This document shows, one piece after another, positions 42,722 to 51,452 of a stretch of DNA of 64,000 bases. This DNA is from Pseudoalteromonas luteoviolacea (GTDB lineage Bacteria > Pseudomonadota > Gammaproteobacteria > Enterobacterales > Alteromonadaceae). Both the position numbers and the translations under genes were made by a program. The stretch spans positions 62,001 to 126,000 of the forward strand of contig NZ_JAGJEH010000012.1 of assembly GCF_018100925.1 (NCBI RefSeq), read 5' to 3'. How positions within the stretch are numbered: position 1 is the first letter of the stretch; every line of letters begins with the position of its first letter. Below the pieces are notes generated by a model, which searched no databases, had not been told where the DNA came from, and worked only from the letters and a program-made list of their open reading frames with translations.

Positions 42722-43189
42722 TTATACATTATCGAATAAGGTTTTTACTTTTTCTAATGTTGCATCTATCTCAGAGACTTTCGCAGGCGCAATAAAAATT
42801 GTGTCGTCGCCAGCAATAGTGCCTAGGACACCGTCTGCACTGCCTAAAGAGTCTAGCAAGCGAGCGATTAGCTGAGCAGCACCAGGACTAGTTCTGATAA
42901 TGATCATCATTTCATTGTGCATGATGTCAATGACGAGCTGTCGCAGGGGACTCTTCGCTGTGGGTACACCCATTTCAGCTGGTAGGCAATAAACCATTTC
43001 TTGTTTAGCATTTCTTGTTCGGACAGCACCAAATTTACTCAGCATTCTAGACACTTTACTTTGACTGATATTGTCAAAGCCTTGGTCTTTTAGCGCATCA
43101 ACGATTTCGCCTTGAGAACCGAAATTTTCCTCTCTTAAAAGTGCTTTAAAGGCTTTCACTAAGGCTTCTTGTTTGTCTTGCGCTTGCAT
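42722..43189 (-). CDS. argR: Arginine repressor ArgR
   Basis: Arginine-dependent hexameric repressor of arginine biosynthesis. From ATG 43189 it is 155 residues (E. coli 156). The N-terminal winged helix (GSQGEIVDALKDQGFDNISQ, SKVSRMLSKFGAVRT) binds DNA. The C-terminal domain includes GSADGVLGTIAGDDTIF, with the arginine-contacting GTIAGDDT. A start 42 nt upstream is possible but has a poorer ribosome site. It is divergent from mdh, the same pairing as in E. coli and Vibrio. Confidence 0.96.
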   Translation of the reverse strand: MQAQDKQEALVKAFKALLREENFGSQGEIVDALKDQGFDNISQSKVSRMLSKFGAVRTRNAKQEMVYCLPAEMGVPTAKSPLRQLVIDIMHNEMMIIIRTSPGAAQLIARLLDSLGSADGVLGTIAGDDTIFIAPAKVSEIDATLEKVKTLFDNV

Positions 43190-43430
43190 ATACATCTCTT
43201 CTTTCAATTTTGGTTGCCCGATTTTACACAAATCATCTCAGTTACCCAAATTTTAACGCTGGAGTTATTTTCATGGAGTATCGTAAAGACAAATTGCAAA
43301 AAGTTGTCTCTTGTTTACAACTATAGTCGAAAAAATCTCGAAAATAATGCGGATTAATTTGTCTTTACTCGCGCTTTTCATTATCTTTACTGCACACTAA
43401 ATTCTTACCTTCAATATATGGAGAATTATA

Positions 43431-44366
43431 ATGAAAGTTGCTGTATTAGGTGCCGCTGGTGGTATCGGTCAAGCGTTGTCACTTCTGCTTAAAAACGGTT
43501 TACCTGCGGGCTCTGAGCTAGCACTATATGATGTTGCACCAGTTGTTCCTGGTGTTGCCGTTGATCTTTCTCACATCCCAACAGCTGTTAATGTAGCTGG
43601 CTACGGAAAAGACGATTTAGACCCAGCACTAGCTGGTGCTGATATTGTATTGATCCCTGCTGGTATGCCACGTAAGCCAGGCATGGACCGTGCGGATCTA
43701 TTCAATGTAAACGCGAGTATCGTTAGAACTCTAGCTGAAGGTATCGTAAAGAACTGTCCTAAAGCGTTCGTTGGCATCATCACAAACCCTGTAAACGGCA
43801 CTGTACCAATCGTACGTGAAGTGTTCAAGAAAGCGGGTACATATGATGCTGCGCGCGTCTTCGGTGTAACAACACTTGACGTTATCCGTGCTGAAACTTT
43901 CATCGCTGAGCTAAAAGGCCTAGACGTATCAGAAGTTAAAGTACCAGTTATCGGTGGTCACTCAGGCACGACTATCCTACCTCTACTTTCTCAAGTTGAA
44001 GGTGTGGAATTCACTGATGAAGAAGTTGCTTCTCTTACTAAACGTATTCAAAACGCTGGTACAGAAGTGGTTGAAGCTAAAGCGGGCGGTGGTTCTGCAA
44101 CGCTTTCAATGGGTGCTGCCGCAGCACGTTTTTGTTTCTCACTTGTTAAAGGTTTACAAGGCGAAGAAAACGTATTTGAGTACGCTTATGTTGAAGGTAA
44201 CACTGGCGACGCTGAGTTCTTCGCACAGCCAATTCGTTTAGGTAAAAACGGTGTTGAAGAGCTACTACCTTACGGTGAGCTAAGCGCATTTGAGCAAAAA
44301 GCAAAAGACGACATGCTTGCTACTCTTGAAAAAGACATCAAAGAAGGTGTTGATTTCATGGCTTAA
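43431..44366 (+). CDS. mdh: Malate dehydrogenase
   Basis: NAD-dependent malate/oxaloacetate interconversion in the TCA cycle. The 311 residues (E. coli 312) show the Rossmann start MKVAVLGAAGGIGQA, substrate arginines (PGMDRADLF), and the catalytic histidine in GGHSGTTILPL. Codon use is biased towards presumed optimal codons, implying high expression. TGGAGAATTATAATG gives a good ribosome site. A strong terminator follows. Confidence 0.98.
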   Translation: MKVAVLGAAGGIGQALSLLLKNGLPAGSELALYDVAPVVPGVAVDLSHIPTAVNVAGYGKDDLDPALAGADIVLIPAGMPRKPGMDRADLFNVNASIVRTLAEGIVKNCPKAFVGIITNPVNGTVPIVREVFKKAGTYDAARVFGVTTLDVIRAETFIAELKGLDVSEVKVPVIGGHSGTTILPLLSQVEGVEFTDEEVASLTKRIQNAGTEVVEAKAGGGSATLSMGAAAARFCFSLVKGLQGEENVFEYAYVEGNTGDAEFFAQPIRLGKNGVEELLPYGELSAFEQKAKDDMLATLEKDIKEGVDFMA

Positions 44367-44389
44367 TGCCAAGTTGTCATACTGATTAT

Positions 44390-44417
44390 AAAAAGCTGCT
44401 TAATAAGCAGCTTTTTT
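44390..44417 (+). terminator. Rho-independent terminator of mdh
   Basis: AGCTGCTT-AAT-AAGCAGCT with flanking A- and T-runs, about 25 nt after the mdh stop. Confidence 0.92.
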
Positions 44418-44463
44418 GTTTTTGGTGAGCAGGAGTGATCTTATCAAGAGGTTCCTTAAGCAA

Positions 44464-44494
44464 CCAAAAAAACCGGCAAGTTGCCGGTTTTTCT
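44464..44494 (-). terminator. Terminator of serA (bidirectional)
   Basis: AAACCGGCA-AGT-TGCCGGTTT stem with T-runs on both strands, 18 nt past the serA stop; a second barrier for mdh read-through. Confidence 0.88.
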
Positions 44495-44512
44495 TTGATT
44501 AAATATGGATAT

Positions 44513-45742
44513 TTAGTGCAGGATACGTGCTCTTATGGTGCCTTCAACAGCACTGAGTTCTTTCAAAGCAACTTCAGAATGGTCACTATCAACATCAATA
44601 ACAACGTAACCTATACAGTCATCTGTTTGCAGGTATTGCGCAGCGATATTTATACCGTGTTGCGCAAACGCTTGGTTGATTTGAGTCAGTACGCCAGGTC
44701 TGTTTTCATGAACATGTAACAAGCGGCTGCGATTTGACAGCTCAGGCAGGGATACTTCAGGAAAGTTCACCGCGGTAACTGTCGAGCCGTTGTCAGAATA
44801 TTTAGTCAGCTTTCCAGCAACTTCAATACCGATATTCTCTTGGGCTTCTTGTGTTGAACCACCAACATGCGGCGTAAGGATTACATTATCAAACTCCCTG
44901 AGAGGAGAGGTGAACTCTTCATCGTTTGATTTAGGCTCTACAGGAAAAACATCGATGGCAGCGCCCGCTAGTTTTTCATGTTGCAGCGCCTCTGCCAGCG
45001 CGTCAATATCTACGACGGTTCCGCGCGACGCATTGATTAAAATAGCCCCTTGCTTCATGACTTCAATTTCAGCCATGCCAATGAGATTTTTAGTCTGTGG
45101 AGTTTCTGGGACATGTAAACTGATCACGTCAGCACGTTGTAATAGCTGAGTTAAGTTTTGCACTTGTTGTGCGTTACCTAGTGTGAGCTTATCCTCGATG
45201 TCATAAAACTCTACTTTCATGCCAATATTTTCAGCCATGATCCCCAACTGAGTGCCGATATGGCCGTAACCAATGATGCCTAAGGTTTTACCTCGTGCTT
45301 CAAATGAGCCAATGGCTGATTTAAACCACTGGCCTCGGTGCGCCATGGCATTTCGTTTTGGAATACCGCGAAGTAGTAACAGAATTTCACCTAACACTAA
45401 CTCTGCAACTGAACGAGTATTTGAGAACGGGGCATTAAAGACCGCAATACCAAGCCGTTTAGCGGCTTCCAAGTTCACTTGATTGGTGCCAATGCAAAAA
45501 CACCCCACGGCAACAAGCTTCTCAGCGGCATTTAGGACTGCTTCACTTAAGTGCGTTCGCGAGCGTATACCGACAAAATGAACATGCTTAATACGCTCAA
45601 TTAATTCACTTTCAGGTAACGATGTCTTAAGGTATTCGATATTGCTATACCCATTGCGCTTCAAAGTTTCAACCGCACTTTGATGCACGCCTTCTAACAA
45701 TAAAATTTTAATCTTATCTTTGGACAAAGATACCTTACTCAT
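44513..45742 (-). CDS. serA: D-3-phosphoglycerate dehydrogenase
   Basis: First step of serine synthesis. 409 residues (E. coli 410): D-isomer dehydrogenase with NAD motif GIIGYGHIGTQLG, catalytic arginine in NASRGTVVD and the histidine in TPHVGGSTQEAQ. The C-terminal ACT domain (HVHENRPGVLTQINQAF) is the serine feedback site. rpiA lies 12 nt upstream on the same strand, so they probably form an operon, as the conserved neighbourhood suggests. Confidence 0.97.
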   Translation of the reverse strand: MSKVSLSKDKIKILLLEGVHQSAVETLKRNGYSNIEYLKTSLPESELIERIKHVHFVGIRSRTHLSEAVLNAAEKLVAVGCFCIGTNQVNLEAAKRLGIAVFNAPFSNTRSVAELVLGEILLLLRGIPKRNAMAHRGQWFKSAIGSFEARGKTLGIIGYGHIGTQLGIMAENIGMKVEFYDIEDKLTLGNAQQVQNLTQLLQRADVISLHVPETPQTKNLIGMAEIEVMKQGAILINASRGTVVDIDALAEALQHEKLAGAAIDVFPVEPKSNDEEFTSPLREFDNVILTPHVGGSTQEAQENIGIEVAGKLTKYSDNGSTVTAVNFPEVSLPELSNRSRLLHVHENRPGVLTQINQAFAQHGINIAAQYLQTDDCIGYVVIDVDSDHSEVALKELSAVEGTIRARILH

Positions 45743-45754
45743 GACTCATTCCTA

Positions 45755-46408
45755 TTACCTAGTTTGTGGACCTTGTGGTGTCCCTGTAATTACGATGTTT
45801 GCTCCCCTATGGGCAAATAGTCCATTTGTGACAACACCGACGATTTGGTTAATTTGTTCTTCAAGTGCTTTTGGATCTGTAATATTCAATCCGTGAACAT
45901 CTAAAATGACGTTGCCGTTATCTGTGATCACACCTTGGCGGTAGACAGGATCTCCACCAAGTTTAAGAAGTTCTCTGGCTACATAGCTACGCGCCATTGG
46001 AATAACTTCAACAGGCAGTGGAAAACTGCCTAATGTGTCGACATGTTTGCTTTCGTCGACGATACAAACAAACTTGTCAGCAACAGCTGCAACGATTTTT
46101 TCACGAGTTAATGCCGCGCCGCCACCTTTAATCATATGACCTTGCTCGTTAATCTCATCGGCACCATCAACATAGACGTCAAGTTGGGCTACATCATTTA
46201 ATTCAAATACTTCAATACCGAGTGCTTTGAGCTTTTCAGTAGAAGCTTCTGAACTAGAGACAGCACCTTTTATTTCATCTTTGATGCTTCCCAGTGCGTC
46301 TATAAAATGATTAACCGTGGAGCCTGTGCCTACACCAACAATTGTATTTTCTTGTACATGTTCAAGGGCTGCCCACGCGGCTGCTTTTTTCATTTCATCT
46401 TGTGTCAT
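45755..46408 (-). CDS. rpiA: Ribose-5-phosphate isomerase A
   Basis: Interconverts ribose 5-phosphate and ribulose 5-phosphate. 217 residues (E. coli 219) with VGVGTGSTVNHFIDAL, the active-site DGADEINEQGHMIKGGGAALTREK block and VDESKHVDTLG. It is followed closely by serA. Confidence 0.97.
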   Translation of the reverse strand: MTQDEMKKAAAWAALEHVQENTIVGVGTGSTVNHFIDALGSIKDEIKGAVSSSEASTEKLKALGIEVFELNDVAQLDVYVDGADEINEQGHMIKGGGAALTREKIVAAVADKFVCIVDESKHVDTLGSFPLPVEVIPMARSYVARELLKLGGDPVYRQGVITDNGNVILDVHGLNITDPKALEEQINQIVGVVTNGLFAHRGANIVITGTPQGPQTR

Positions 46409-46517
46409 AACGTAATCACTTTGTTGTCTTTAATTAAGCTGAGATTATACGCTTAAACACTCGAGTTGTATGATTATAAATTGCATACAGAGCACTATTT
46501 TTAGCAACGGCAGTAAA

Positions 46518-47138
46518 TCAGCCCCATTGGTAATATTGAGTTGGCGTCAATATCTCAGGAAGAGGAACGTCCCAAGCTTCAATTGGTAATTGACTGACCT
46601 TTTGGCAATCATGAGCAAGTCCAATTAAACGAGGTTTTGTCCAACCTTGGTTATAATATGTTGCCAAGGTTCTATCGTAATAACCGCCACCCATACCTAA
46701 CCTGTTTCCTTGTTCGTCAAATGCAACTAATGGCATAAGTAAGAAATCAAGTTGATCAATTGGGCAAATTTCACTGCAATTCAATTTAGGTTCTAAGATA
46801 GCATAGCGGTTTTGAGTCATGGTTGAGTTTTTTTCATACCTTTGGAACAGCAAAGTTTTGCCGCTAAAAGGGTGTATAACGGGTAAAAATACTGCGATAT
46901 TTTTATCCCAAAGTGATTGAATTAAAAGGTTTGTTTCAAGCTCTCCGTCATTTGAAAGGTAGACCCCAATAGCGGTGTTTTTTGCAGGGTTTATGTGTTG
47001 AAAAAAATTAATATTTAGAGAGGATTCAGCTTGAGTTTGAAAATTTTCATCTAAAGATTTTCTTCGTTTACGTACTTCAATTCGAATATTTTTTCTCAAC
47101 TCCGAACTTTTTATATTTGAACTTGAATTTTTTTGCAT
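46518..47138 (-). CDS. fau: 5-formyltetrahydrofolate cyclo-ligase
   Basis: Converts 5-formyl-THF to 5,10-methenyl-THF with ATP (E. coli YgfA). The 206 residues have the basic N-terminal helix (LRKNIRIEVRKRRKSL), the folate/ATP block LVAFDEQGNRLGMGGGYYDRTL, and a conserved terminal segment (IGLAHDCQKV, EAWDVPLPEIL). Its ATG shares one base with the stop of the upstream coiled-coil gene (TAATG), so it is translationally coupled. The 6S RNA gene found beside fau in enterobacteria is not recognisable here. Confidence 0.92.
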   Translation of the reverse strand: MQKNSSSNIKSSELRKNIRIEVRKRRKSLDENFQTQAESSLNINFFQHINPAKNTAIGVYLSNDGELETNLLIQSLWDKNIAVFLPVIHPFSGKTLLFQRYEKNSTMTQNRYAILEPKLNCSEICPIDQLDFLLMPLVAFDEQGNRLGMGGGYYDRTLATYYNQGWTKPRLIGLAHDCQKVSQLPIEAWDVPLPEILTPTQYYQWG

Positions 47139-47680
47139 TAGAACTTCACCATCTCTGGAAAAGCAAGGCTGAACCCAAGTACGATAAGCAATATAAATAA
47201 AATAACTAACAGTGTAAAAAGTAGCTTTTTAGATTTGGGCTTAGGTTCTGAGTCTAAGTCCAGCTCATCAAACAGCTCATCGTTTTGCCATTGCTCGTCA
47301 TCTTTCTCGTCAATGCTTTTCGTTTGTACGTCTATCCGTTGCTCTAGTTCTTCTAATTTTTCTTCAATGCGGATCAGGCTACTGGTGATGTAATCAAGTG
47401 CTTCAAAGACGCGTTCGTTGGCAGCAGTATCTACTTGTGCAGTACTAGGCGCACTATTTTGTAGCGGTTGTACCTTACTTTGAAACCCGTAAATAGCCAA
47501 CAGTTTCGCTTGTTTCAAGCATTTATTCTTATCAGCGGCGCCAAAGAGTGGTCTGCCCTGTGTAAACGCGACAATTTTTTCCTTCGACACGCCTAATTTT
47601 ACAGCGAGACTCTCCATAGCGTTTTGGCTATCGGTATCGGCATTAAACCCTACAAAGACAACTCTAAATTGGTCACTCAT
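47138..47680 (-). CDS. Tail-anchored coiled-coil protein, unknown
   Basis: A 180-residue protein I do not recognise. Residues 1 to about 68 form a compact domain (FRVVFVGFNADTDSQNAME, then FTQGRPLFGAADK) that may be ferredoxin-like. A heptad-rich helix follows (about 88-118, EALDYITSSLIRIEEKLEE), then a very acidic linker (DEKDDEQWQNDELFDELD) and a basic patch KPKSKK. One C-terminal membrane helix (LLFTLLVILFILLIVLGFSL, about 152-172) leaves only a few residues outside. It should be tail-anchored in the inner membrane with the domain in the cytosol. It is coupled to fau. Confidence 0.72.
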   Translation of the reverse strand: MSDQFRVVFVGFNADTDSQNAMESLAVKLGVSKEKIVAFTQGRPLFGAADKNKCLKQAKLLAIYGFQSKVQPLQNSAPSTAQVDTAANERVFEALDYITSSLIRIEEKLEELEQRIDVQTKSIDEKDDEQWQNDELFDELDLDSEPKPKSKKLLFTLLVILFILLIVLGFSLAFPEMVKF

Positions 47681-47894
47681 ATATGATCCTATTTTCGTTC
47701 TAATATGAAGAGTATACCCAAAAAGTTATCGTAAGCATTTAATTAATCCGTTGAAGTGGGAGGCGGTTATCAATGTCAGCAACGGAATTTGTCTAAGAGC
47801 AAGCTATTCAGTAGAAAATGCGGTTTGGGTTTCGGTCAAAGAGCCATCTAAGTAAATCAACAATGTAGAGGAAAAGCGTGCTTTGAGGGCTGAG

Positions 47895-47923
47895 ATGGTG
47901 TGAAAGCAATACTTTCACACCAT
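47895..47923 (-). terminator. Hairpin after the S10 peptidase gene
   Basis: ATGGTGTGAAA / TTTCACACCAT, perfect 11-bp stem with a 7-nt loop, 9 nt past the stop of the peptidase gene. It has no U-run on the minus strand, so it may protect the mRNA 3' end rather than terminate. Confidence 0.5.
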
Positions 47924-47931
47924 TGATGATA

Positions 47932-49455
47932 TTAGTACTTCGCAGACTGTCCGGCTTTAGGTGTTGCCTTTAAAATGAAATTTCTTAAGTCTTGATTTGA
48001 TAATTTGAGGTCGTCATAACGCAAATACATCATATGACCTGAGCGGTAACCTTTAAAGCTTAAACGTTCTTTCATTTTTCCGCTTGGATCTAAATGCCAT
48101 AAATTGTATTTACCATCAAAATAGTTAGTTGCGCCGTCGTAATACCCGGATTGCACCATGACATGTAGATAAGGGTTTTGTGCCATCGCTAAGCGCAATC
48201 GCTCACCCACGTTATTTTTTGTTCGGTCCCAAGGACGCACCGGACCAAACATATTGTATTTAATGTCAGTTTTATAATTTAGTTCTTGGCGGAAATAATG
48301 ATTGATTGCTGGCGTGAATGAATGCAACCAAGATGTTAGTTCTGGCCAGTAATCAGGTATGTCACCAGCGGCGCGTTTGTCTATGCCAAGGTAACGAGAA
48401 TCTAGCCGACCAACTGTGAACTCTCTCTCGCGTAGAAGTTCTTTCCAAAACGCTGAATTTGGAATATCCAAGTTATTCTGTGCGACAAATAGCTCAGATA
48501 AACCAGCGTACTTTGCAACTTGAGTGATCACAGATTGTTTCTCTTGTGCGCTGATCATGGCGCCTTTAGCCAAAGCTGGTAAATAGTGGTTTAGTGTGTA
48601 AGCTTCGACTTCCTCTAGAAGTTCAAGCAGGTCTTTATTTTGTAGCTCCTCGTTGAGCGCTTGGTGGTACCATGCGGTGGCGGCAAAATACGGCAATCGA
48701 TTTGCTGCTTTTACAGGTCCCTCTCGTTTAATACCAATATCGGTAGGAGAGACTAAAATAACTCCATTTAAGTACATCCATTGCTTGTTTTGCAGCTCAT
48801 GTGCCAGCCCTGCGACTCGTGTCGTGCCGTAACTTTCTCCTATTAAAAACTTAGGCGATAGCGCTCTGTCATGGCGGTTGATAAAGGTATTTAGCCAAGT
48901 TGCGAGATATTTGACATCGGCATTGACTCCAAAAAACTGCTTTTTTTGCAATTCTTTACTTGGCATTTTTCCGTTACTGTCAGGTAGCACTCTTGAATAT
49001 CCAGTGTTGACAGGGTTTACAAATACGATATCGGTTGTGTCTAACACCGAGTATGGGTTATCTCTAAGCCCGTAGGGTTGAACAGGGAAACCCTCATCAT
49101 CAATTTTTAATACTCTAGGCCCGGTATATGCGATATGCATCCATACAGATGCGGAGCCTGGTCCACCATTAAAGGAGATAAGGAGCGGGCGCTTCGACAG
49201 ATCTTTAACCTTATCTTTTGTGTAATAGGTATAGTGTAGTGATGCAATGGGGTTGCCTTCATTGTCCCACAGTGGCTGCGTACCAGTGGAGACCGTATAA
49301 TTTAGGCGAGTGCCATTTATTGTTGCTTTATGTTTTGTTGTGATTTGATGATCGATATCAAAACTTAGTTTTTCAGTTTGTTTAACATTGGCGGCACTGA
49401 TGGCGCTAATGCAAAGCAACAATAGACCTGATATTATTTTAGGTACAGCGGTCAT
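47932..49455 (-). CDS. S10-family serine carboxypeptidase-like protein
   Basis: A 507-residue secreted alpha/beta-hydrolase of peptidase family S10. The signal peptide is residues 1 to about 21 (GLLLLCISAISA). The oxyanion motif SFNGGPGSASVW, the nucleophile elbow GESYGTTR, an aspartate block (SGYYDGATNYFDG) and the histidine near YRSGHMMYLRYDD complete the family pattern. It probably removes C-terminal residues from peptides in the periplasm or outside the cell, fitting a marine peptide-feeder. No adjacent peptide transporter is visible. Confidence 0.9.
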   Translation of the reverse strand: MTAVPKIISGLLLLCISAISAANVKQTEKLSFDIDHQITTKHKATINGTRLNYTVSTGTQPLWDNEGNPIASLHYTYYTKDKVKDLSKRPLLISFNGGPGSASVWMHIAYTGPRVLKIDDEGFPVQPYGLRDNPYSVLDTTDIVFVNPVNTGYSRVLPDSNGKMPSKELQKKQFFGVNADVKYLATWLNTFINRHDRALSPKFLIGESYGTTRVAGLAHELQNKQWMYLNGVILVSPTDIGIKREGPVKAANRLPYFAATAWYHQALNEELQNKDLLELLEEVEAYTLNHYLPALAKGAMISAQEKQSVITQVAKYAGLSELFVAQNNLDIPNSAFWKELLREREFTVGRLDSRYLGIDKRAAGDIPDYWPELTSWLHSFTPAINHYFRQELNYKTDIKYNMFGPVRPWDRTKNNVGERLRLAMAQNPYLHVMVQSGYYDGATNYFDGKYNLWHLDPSGKMKERLSFKGYRSGHMMYLRYDDLKLSNQDLRNFILKATPKAGQSAKY

Positions 49456-49702
49456 GGTAATCCTCAGAATTCACTAATAGTGTCCATTTAATGCTTTTTT
49501 TGCGCTGAATTCAAAGTGAATGAGACTAAATAGCAATATTCGCAGCCTATTACAATTTGTTTACCAATTAGGGGTGATGTAGGTTTTTTTTGTCACAAAA
49601 ATCGCGTATATTTCACCCTTATGTCTGTAGTATTAAAGTATTTAGCCCTGTTAAATTCTTGTTTAACTACATCTCTCATTGCAGTCACTAGAGAAAGCTT
49701 CC

Positions 49703-50971
49703 ATGCAAAAAGTATTAATTGTTGAAGATAGTAAGGTTGTTCAACAAATCTTACGCCATTTGGCATCACAACATTTAAATGTCGATATAGACTTTGCTTG
49801 GTCACTCAAGGAAAGTAAAGCATTACTAAAAAGCAACCGCTACACCTTGGCCTTGGTCGATTTAACTTTACCTGATGCGATGGACGCAGAGGTGGTGCAG
49901 TTAACTTTGAGCCAGAATGTCCCCACAGTCGTACTGACCTCTAAAATTGACGAATATAGTCGCCAACAAATGCTCGAAATGGGTGTGGTTGATTATGTGA
50001 TTAAGGATAATCGTGATTCCTACTTGTATGCGATTAAACTCGTCAGTCGATTGTTAAGAAACCAGGGCTGCAAAGCACTCATTGCCGATGATTCCATGAT
50101 CAGTCGAGCGGTAATGAGACAAATGTTAGAAAAGCAGCTGTTTACTGTTTTTGAAGCTCAAGATGGTGAGCAAGCGCTTACTATGTTGAAGGCTGAGCAA
50201 GAGATTAAACTACTGCTTACCGATTATGCTATGCCAACGATGGATGGTTTTGAGTTGGTTAAAGCTGTGCGTAACTTCCGAGGGCGTGATGACCTTGCTA
50301 TTGTTGGCTTGTCCGGTGCTGGAACACACGGTCTTTCTGCCAAGTTTATTAAATATGGTGCCAATGATTTTTTAATGAAACCTTTTATGAACGAAGAGTT
50401 TCATTGTCGAGTAATGCAAACGATGGAGCAGCTAAATTTAATTGCTGATATTAAAGATTATGCTCATCGTGATTATCTAACTGGTTTGTATAACCGCCGT
50501 TATTTCTGCCAGCAAATGGACAAGTTACTTAAAGCAGGCATACAACATAGCTGCTTGGCTCTGCTGGACTTGGACCTATTTAAAGAGATTAACGATAAAT
50601 ATGGTCATTTAGGTGGGGATAGTATCCTTACCCAAGTTGCCCAGCTGCTGACAGATTCATTCTCAGATAGCCTCGTTTCTCGCGTCGGTGGAGAGGAATT
50701 TGCTGTTTTGTTAGCGGAGCAAGATATAAAGAAAGCAAAAGCTACGTTTGATGATTTCCGAAGAAAGTTTGCCGAGAACATGTTCTCCATAGATGAGCAC
50801 AAGTTACATTGCACTGTAAGTATAGGTATCGCACGATGTGAATTTCCCACATTGAGTGAGGTAATGCGTCACGCAGATAAAGCTTTGTATCAAGCAAAAG
50901 CACAAGGCCGTAATAGTGCAGTTGGTGCCTGCACCAAATCAAATCAAATATTGGAAGAGTGCACCACCTAA
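49703..50971 (+). CDS. Dual-receiver diguanylate cyclase response regulator
   Basis: A 422-residue protein (ATG 49703) with two receiver domains and a GGDEF domain. Receiver 1 has acceptor Asp in LVDLTLPD and lysine VIKDN. Receiver 2 has LTDYAMPTMDG, lysine in LMKPF and an intact ADD acidic pocket. The GGDEF domain is RVGGEEF, an active variant that would make cyclic di-GMP from GTP. The allosteric I-site arginine (RxxD) five residues upstream is replaced (SFSD), so product inhibition is probably lost. It resembles PleD/WspR-like regulators in layout. Confidence 0.93.
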   Translation: MQKVLIVEDSKVVQQILRHLASQHLNVDIDFAWSLKESKALLKSNRYTLALVDLTLPDAMDAEVVQLTLSQNVPTVVLTSKIDEYSRQQMLEMGVVDYVIKDNRDSYLYAIKLVSRLLRNQGCKALIADDSMISRAVMRQMLEKQLFTVFEAQDGEQALTMLKAEQEIKLLLTDYAMPTMDGFELVKAVRNFRGRDDLAIVGLSGAGTHGLSAKFIKYGANDFLMKPFMNEEFHCRVMQTMEQLNLIADIKDYAHRDYLTGLYNRRYFCQQMDKLLKAGIQHSCLALLDLDLFKEINDKYGHLGGDSILTQVAQLLTDSFSDSLVSRVGGEEFAVLLAEQDIKKAKATFDDFRRKFAENMFSIDEHKLHCTVSIGIARCEFPTLSEVMRHADKALYQAKAQGRNSAVGACTKSNQILEECTT

Positions 50972-50982
50972 GTGCACTTTTT
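50958..50982 (+). terminator. Terminator of the diguanylate cyclase gene, overlapping an NtrC-like dyad
   Basis: AGTGCAC-CACCTAA-GTGCACT followed by TTTT; the gene's stop codon is in the loop. The same bases include TGCACC-N5-AGTGCA, close to the NtrC consensus TGCACY-N5-GGTGCA, about 70-80 bp upstream of a sigma-54-like site for glnK. Confidence 0.6.
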
Positions 50983-51039
50983 GCAATTTCCCATCTCAAA
51001 AAATATCTTATCTTATTGATTAGTAACATCTAATTTTGT

Positions 51040-51055
51040 TGGCATAAAGGTTGGA
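51040..51055 (+). promoter_or_regulatory. Possible sigma-54 promoter for glnK-amtB
   Basis: TGGCAT-N5-TTGGA keeps the -24 GG and nearly the -12 box, with G instead of C in the GC dinucleotide. Its position 49 nt before the glnK start and the nitrogen role of the operon favour it; the mismatch counts against. Confidence 0.35.
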
Positions 51056-51103
51056 TTGTGTATTCCATCAACAATAGGAATCACACTCCTCCGGAGGTCA
51101 ACG

Positions 51104-51442
51104 ATGAAAATGATAAGTGCGATTATTAAGCCATTTAAATTGGATGAAGTTCGCGAGGCGCTCGCCGAATTAGGCATTGAAGGTATGACGGTTGTCGATG
51201 TCAAAGGGTTTGGCAGACAGCGTGGTCACACTGAGCTATATCGAGGTGCTGAGTATCAAGTCGACTTTATTCCCAAAATAAAACTCGAAATTGCAACACA
51301 CAGTGAAAATTGTCAGCGGGTCGTAGATACACTAACACAAGCAGCCAATACTGGAAAAATCGGTGATGGAAAAATTTTTGTGTATGACCTAGAGCAAATA
51401 GTGCGGATCCGCACTGGTGAATTAGACGAAGAAGCAATTTGA
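51104..51442 (+). CDS. glnK: Nitrogen regulatory protein P-II (GlnK)
   Basis: Trimeric nitrogen/2-oxoglutarate sensor that plugs AmtB. From ATG 51104, preceded by a perfect CCGGAGG site, it is 112 residues. The T-loop GRQRGHTELYRGAEYQVDF contains the uridylylation tyrosine, and the C-terminal GDGKIFVYDLEQIVRIRTGE block is complete. Adjacency to amtB (10 nt) marks it as GlnK rather than GlnB. Confidence 0.96.
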   Translation: MKMISAIIKPFKLDEVREALAELGIEGMTVVDVKGFGRQRGHTELYRGAEYQVDFIPKIKLEIATHSENCQRVVDTLTQAANTGKIGDGKIFVYDLEQIVRIRTGELDEEAI

Positions 51443-51452
51443 GAGGCAACTG

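Noticed and set aside
43169..43357. 62-codon frame on the plus strand across the argR start
   Set aside because: It overlaps argR and its promoter region, has no ribosome site and no family-like sequence.
43232..43430. ARG boxes expected between argR and mdh
   Set aside because: No convincing pair of 18-bp imperfect palindromes could be picked by eye.
46409..46517. Possible 6S RNA near fau
   Set aside because: Neither this gap nor 47681-47931 shows the 6S central bubble or closing stems; fau is directly coupled to another gene.
47681..47931. 250-bp gap searched for small genes or RNA
   Set aside because: Only the hairpin at 47895-47923 stands out; no frame with ribosome site.
49456..49702. 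Regulatory RNA or short gene between the S10 peptidase and the cyclase
   Set aside because: A/T-rich with scattered short T-runs but no stable stem, promoter pair or frame that I can support.
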